Part shown: one piece after another, positions 63,936 through 64,000 of the stretch
How the letters are laid out: each line of letters begins with the position of its first letter
How positions within the stretch are numbered: position 1 is the stretch's first letter
Origin: Chitinophagaceae bacterium IBVUCB2
GTDB taxonomy: Bacteria; Bacteroidota; Bacteroidia; Chitinophagales; Chitinophagaceae
Length of the DNA stretch: 64,000 bases
Direction of reading: 5' to 3'
Assembly (NCBI GenBank): GCA_002127295.1
Contig: NFUV01000001.1
Location: 558,001-622,000 of the forward strand
Notes under the pieces: generated by a model
The model's input: the letters and a program-made list of their open reading frames with translations, nothing else
What the model was told of the DNA's origin: nothing
Database searches by the model: none
Translations under genes and position numbers: made by a program

Positions 63936-64000
63936 TGTGATGAAATTATTTATTGATATTCATAAATTCCCATTGTAATAACTCTATACTACTTCTAAAA

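Overview
The window looks like a chromosomal segment of a Bacteroidota bacterium, most likely family Chitinophagaceae or a near relative. Three things suggest this. The AT-rich background has the Bacteroidota -7 promoter element TAnnTTTG upstream of many genes. Many proteins belong to families typical of the phylum (DUF3810, DUF2723/GT117, DUF3667, DUF5916, GH3-like, DUF177-rpmF-plsX). Non-ATG starts and very short leaders are common. The taxonomic call is inference from gene content; no 16S gene is present.

Region 1 (1-45.9 kb) is an ordinary housekeeping backbone. It holds a 5'-truncated MutS-like ATPase; a GH3-dxr-rseP operon; rplU-rpmA with a 32-aa Lys/Ala-rich histone-H1-like peptide; a PolX-family protein with a degenerate polymerase motif; a DUF3667-mazG-giant sensor kinase operon; a second sensor kinase divergent from a GT2 glycosyltransferase; DUF2130; a lipoprotein; a phosphopantetheinyl transferase; dcd; TspO; DUF3810; the DUF177-rpmF-plsX cluster; an exported M14-like protein; an SDR; a SAM hydroxide adenosyltransferase-family protein; a 1180-aa DUF2723 membrane protein; a VWA + AAA ATPase pair; murB; priA; plsC; mtaB; tag. 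Six tRNA genes are present: Leu(GAG), Gly(GCC), Leu(TAA), Lys(TTT), Val(GAC), Val(TAC).

Region 2 (45.9-49.9 kb) starts right after tRNA-Val(TAC) and looks accessory. Small orphan genes lie on both strands, separated by unusually long, GC-richer, gene-free stretches full of inverted repeats. Two of these stretches carry the same hairpin: a conserved 26-nt core with outer stems of different sequence that both still pair. The last stretch (about 840 bp) has many local stems, and sequences near its two ends are complementary. No transposase, integrase or reverse transcriptase is visible, so the nature of this segment is open.

Region 3 (49.9-64 kb) is one uninterrupted leftward run of genes. A tight operon encodes TolC-type outer-membrane protein, RND pump, membrane-fusion lipoprotein, ChrB-domain protein, DUF5916 protein and an exported Fe/Mn superoxide dismutase, with gaps of only 6-13 nt. 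Upstream is a ChrB-domain protein fused to an AraC-type DNA-binding domain, a plausible regulator of the efflux operon. Only 9 nt further upstream is a defence-like operon: a DUF4062 protein, an AlbA_2/Schlafen-type protein and a long prokaryotic Argonaute. Its PIWI domain appears to have lost catalytic aspartates while the MID guide-binding motif looks kept. The Argonaute-AlbA_2-DUF4062 module and the structured non-coding segment of region 2 are the two most interesting parts of the window.
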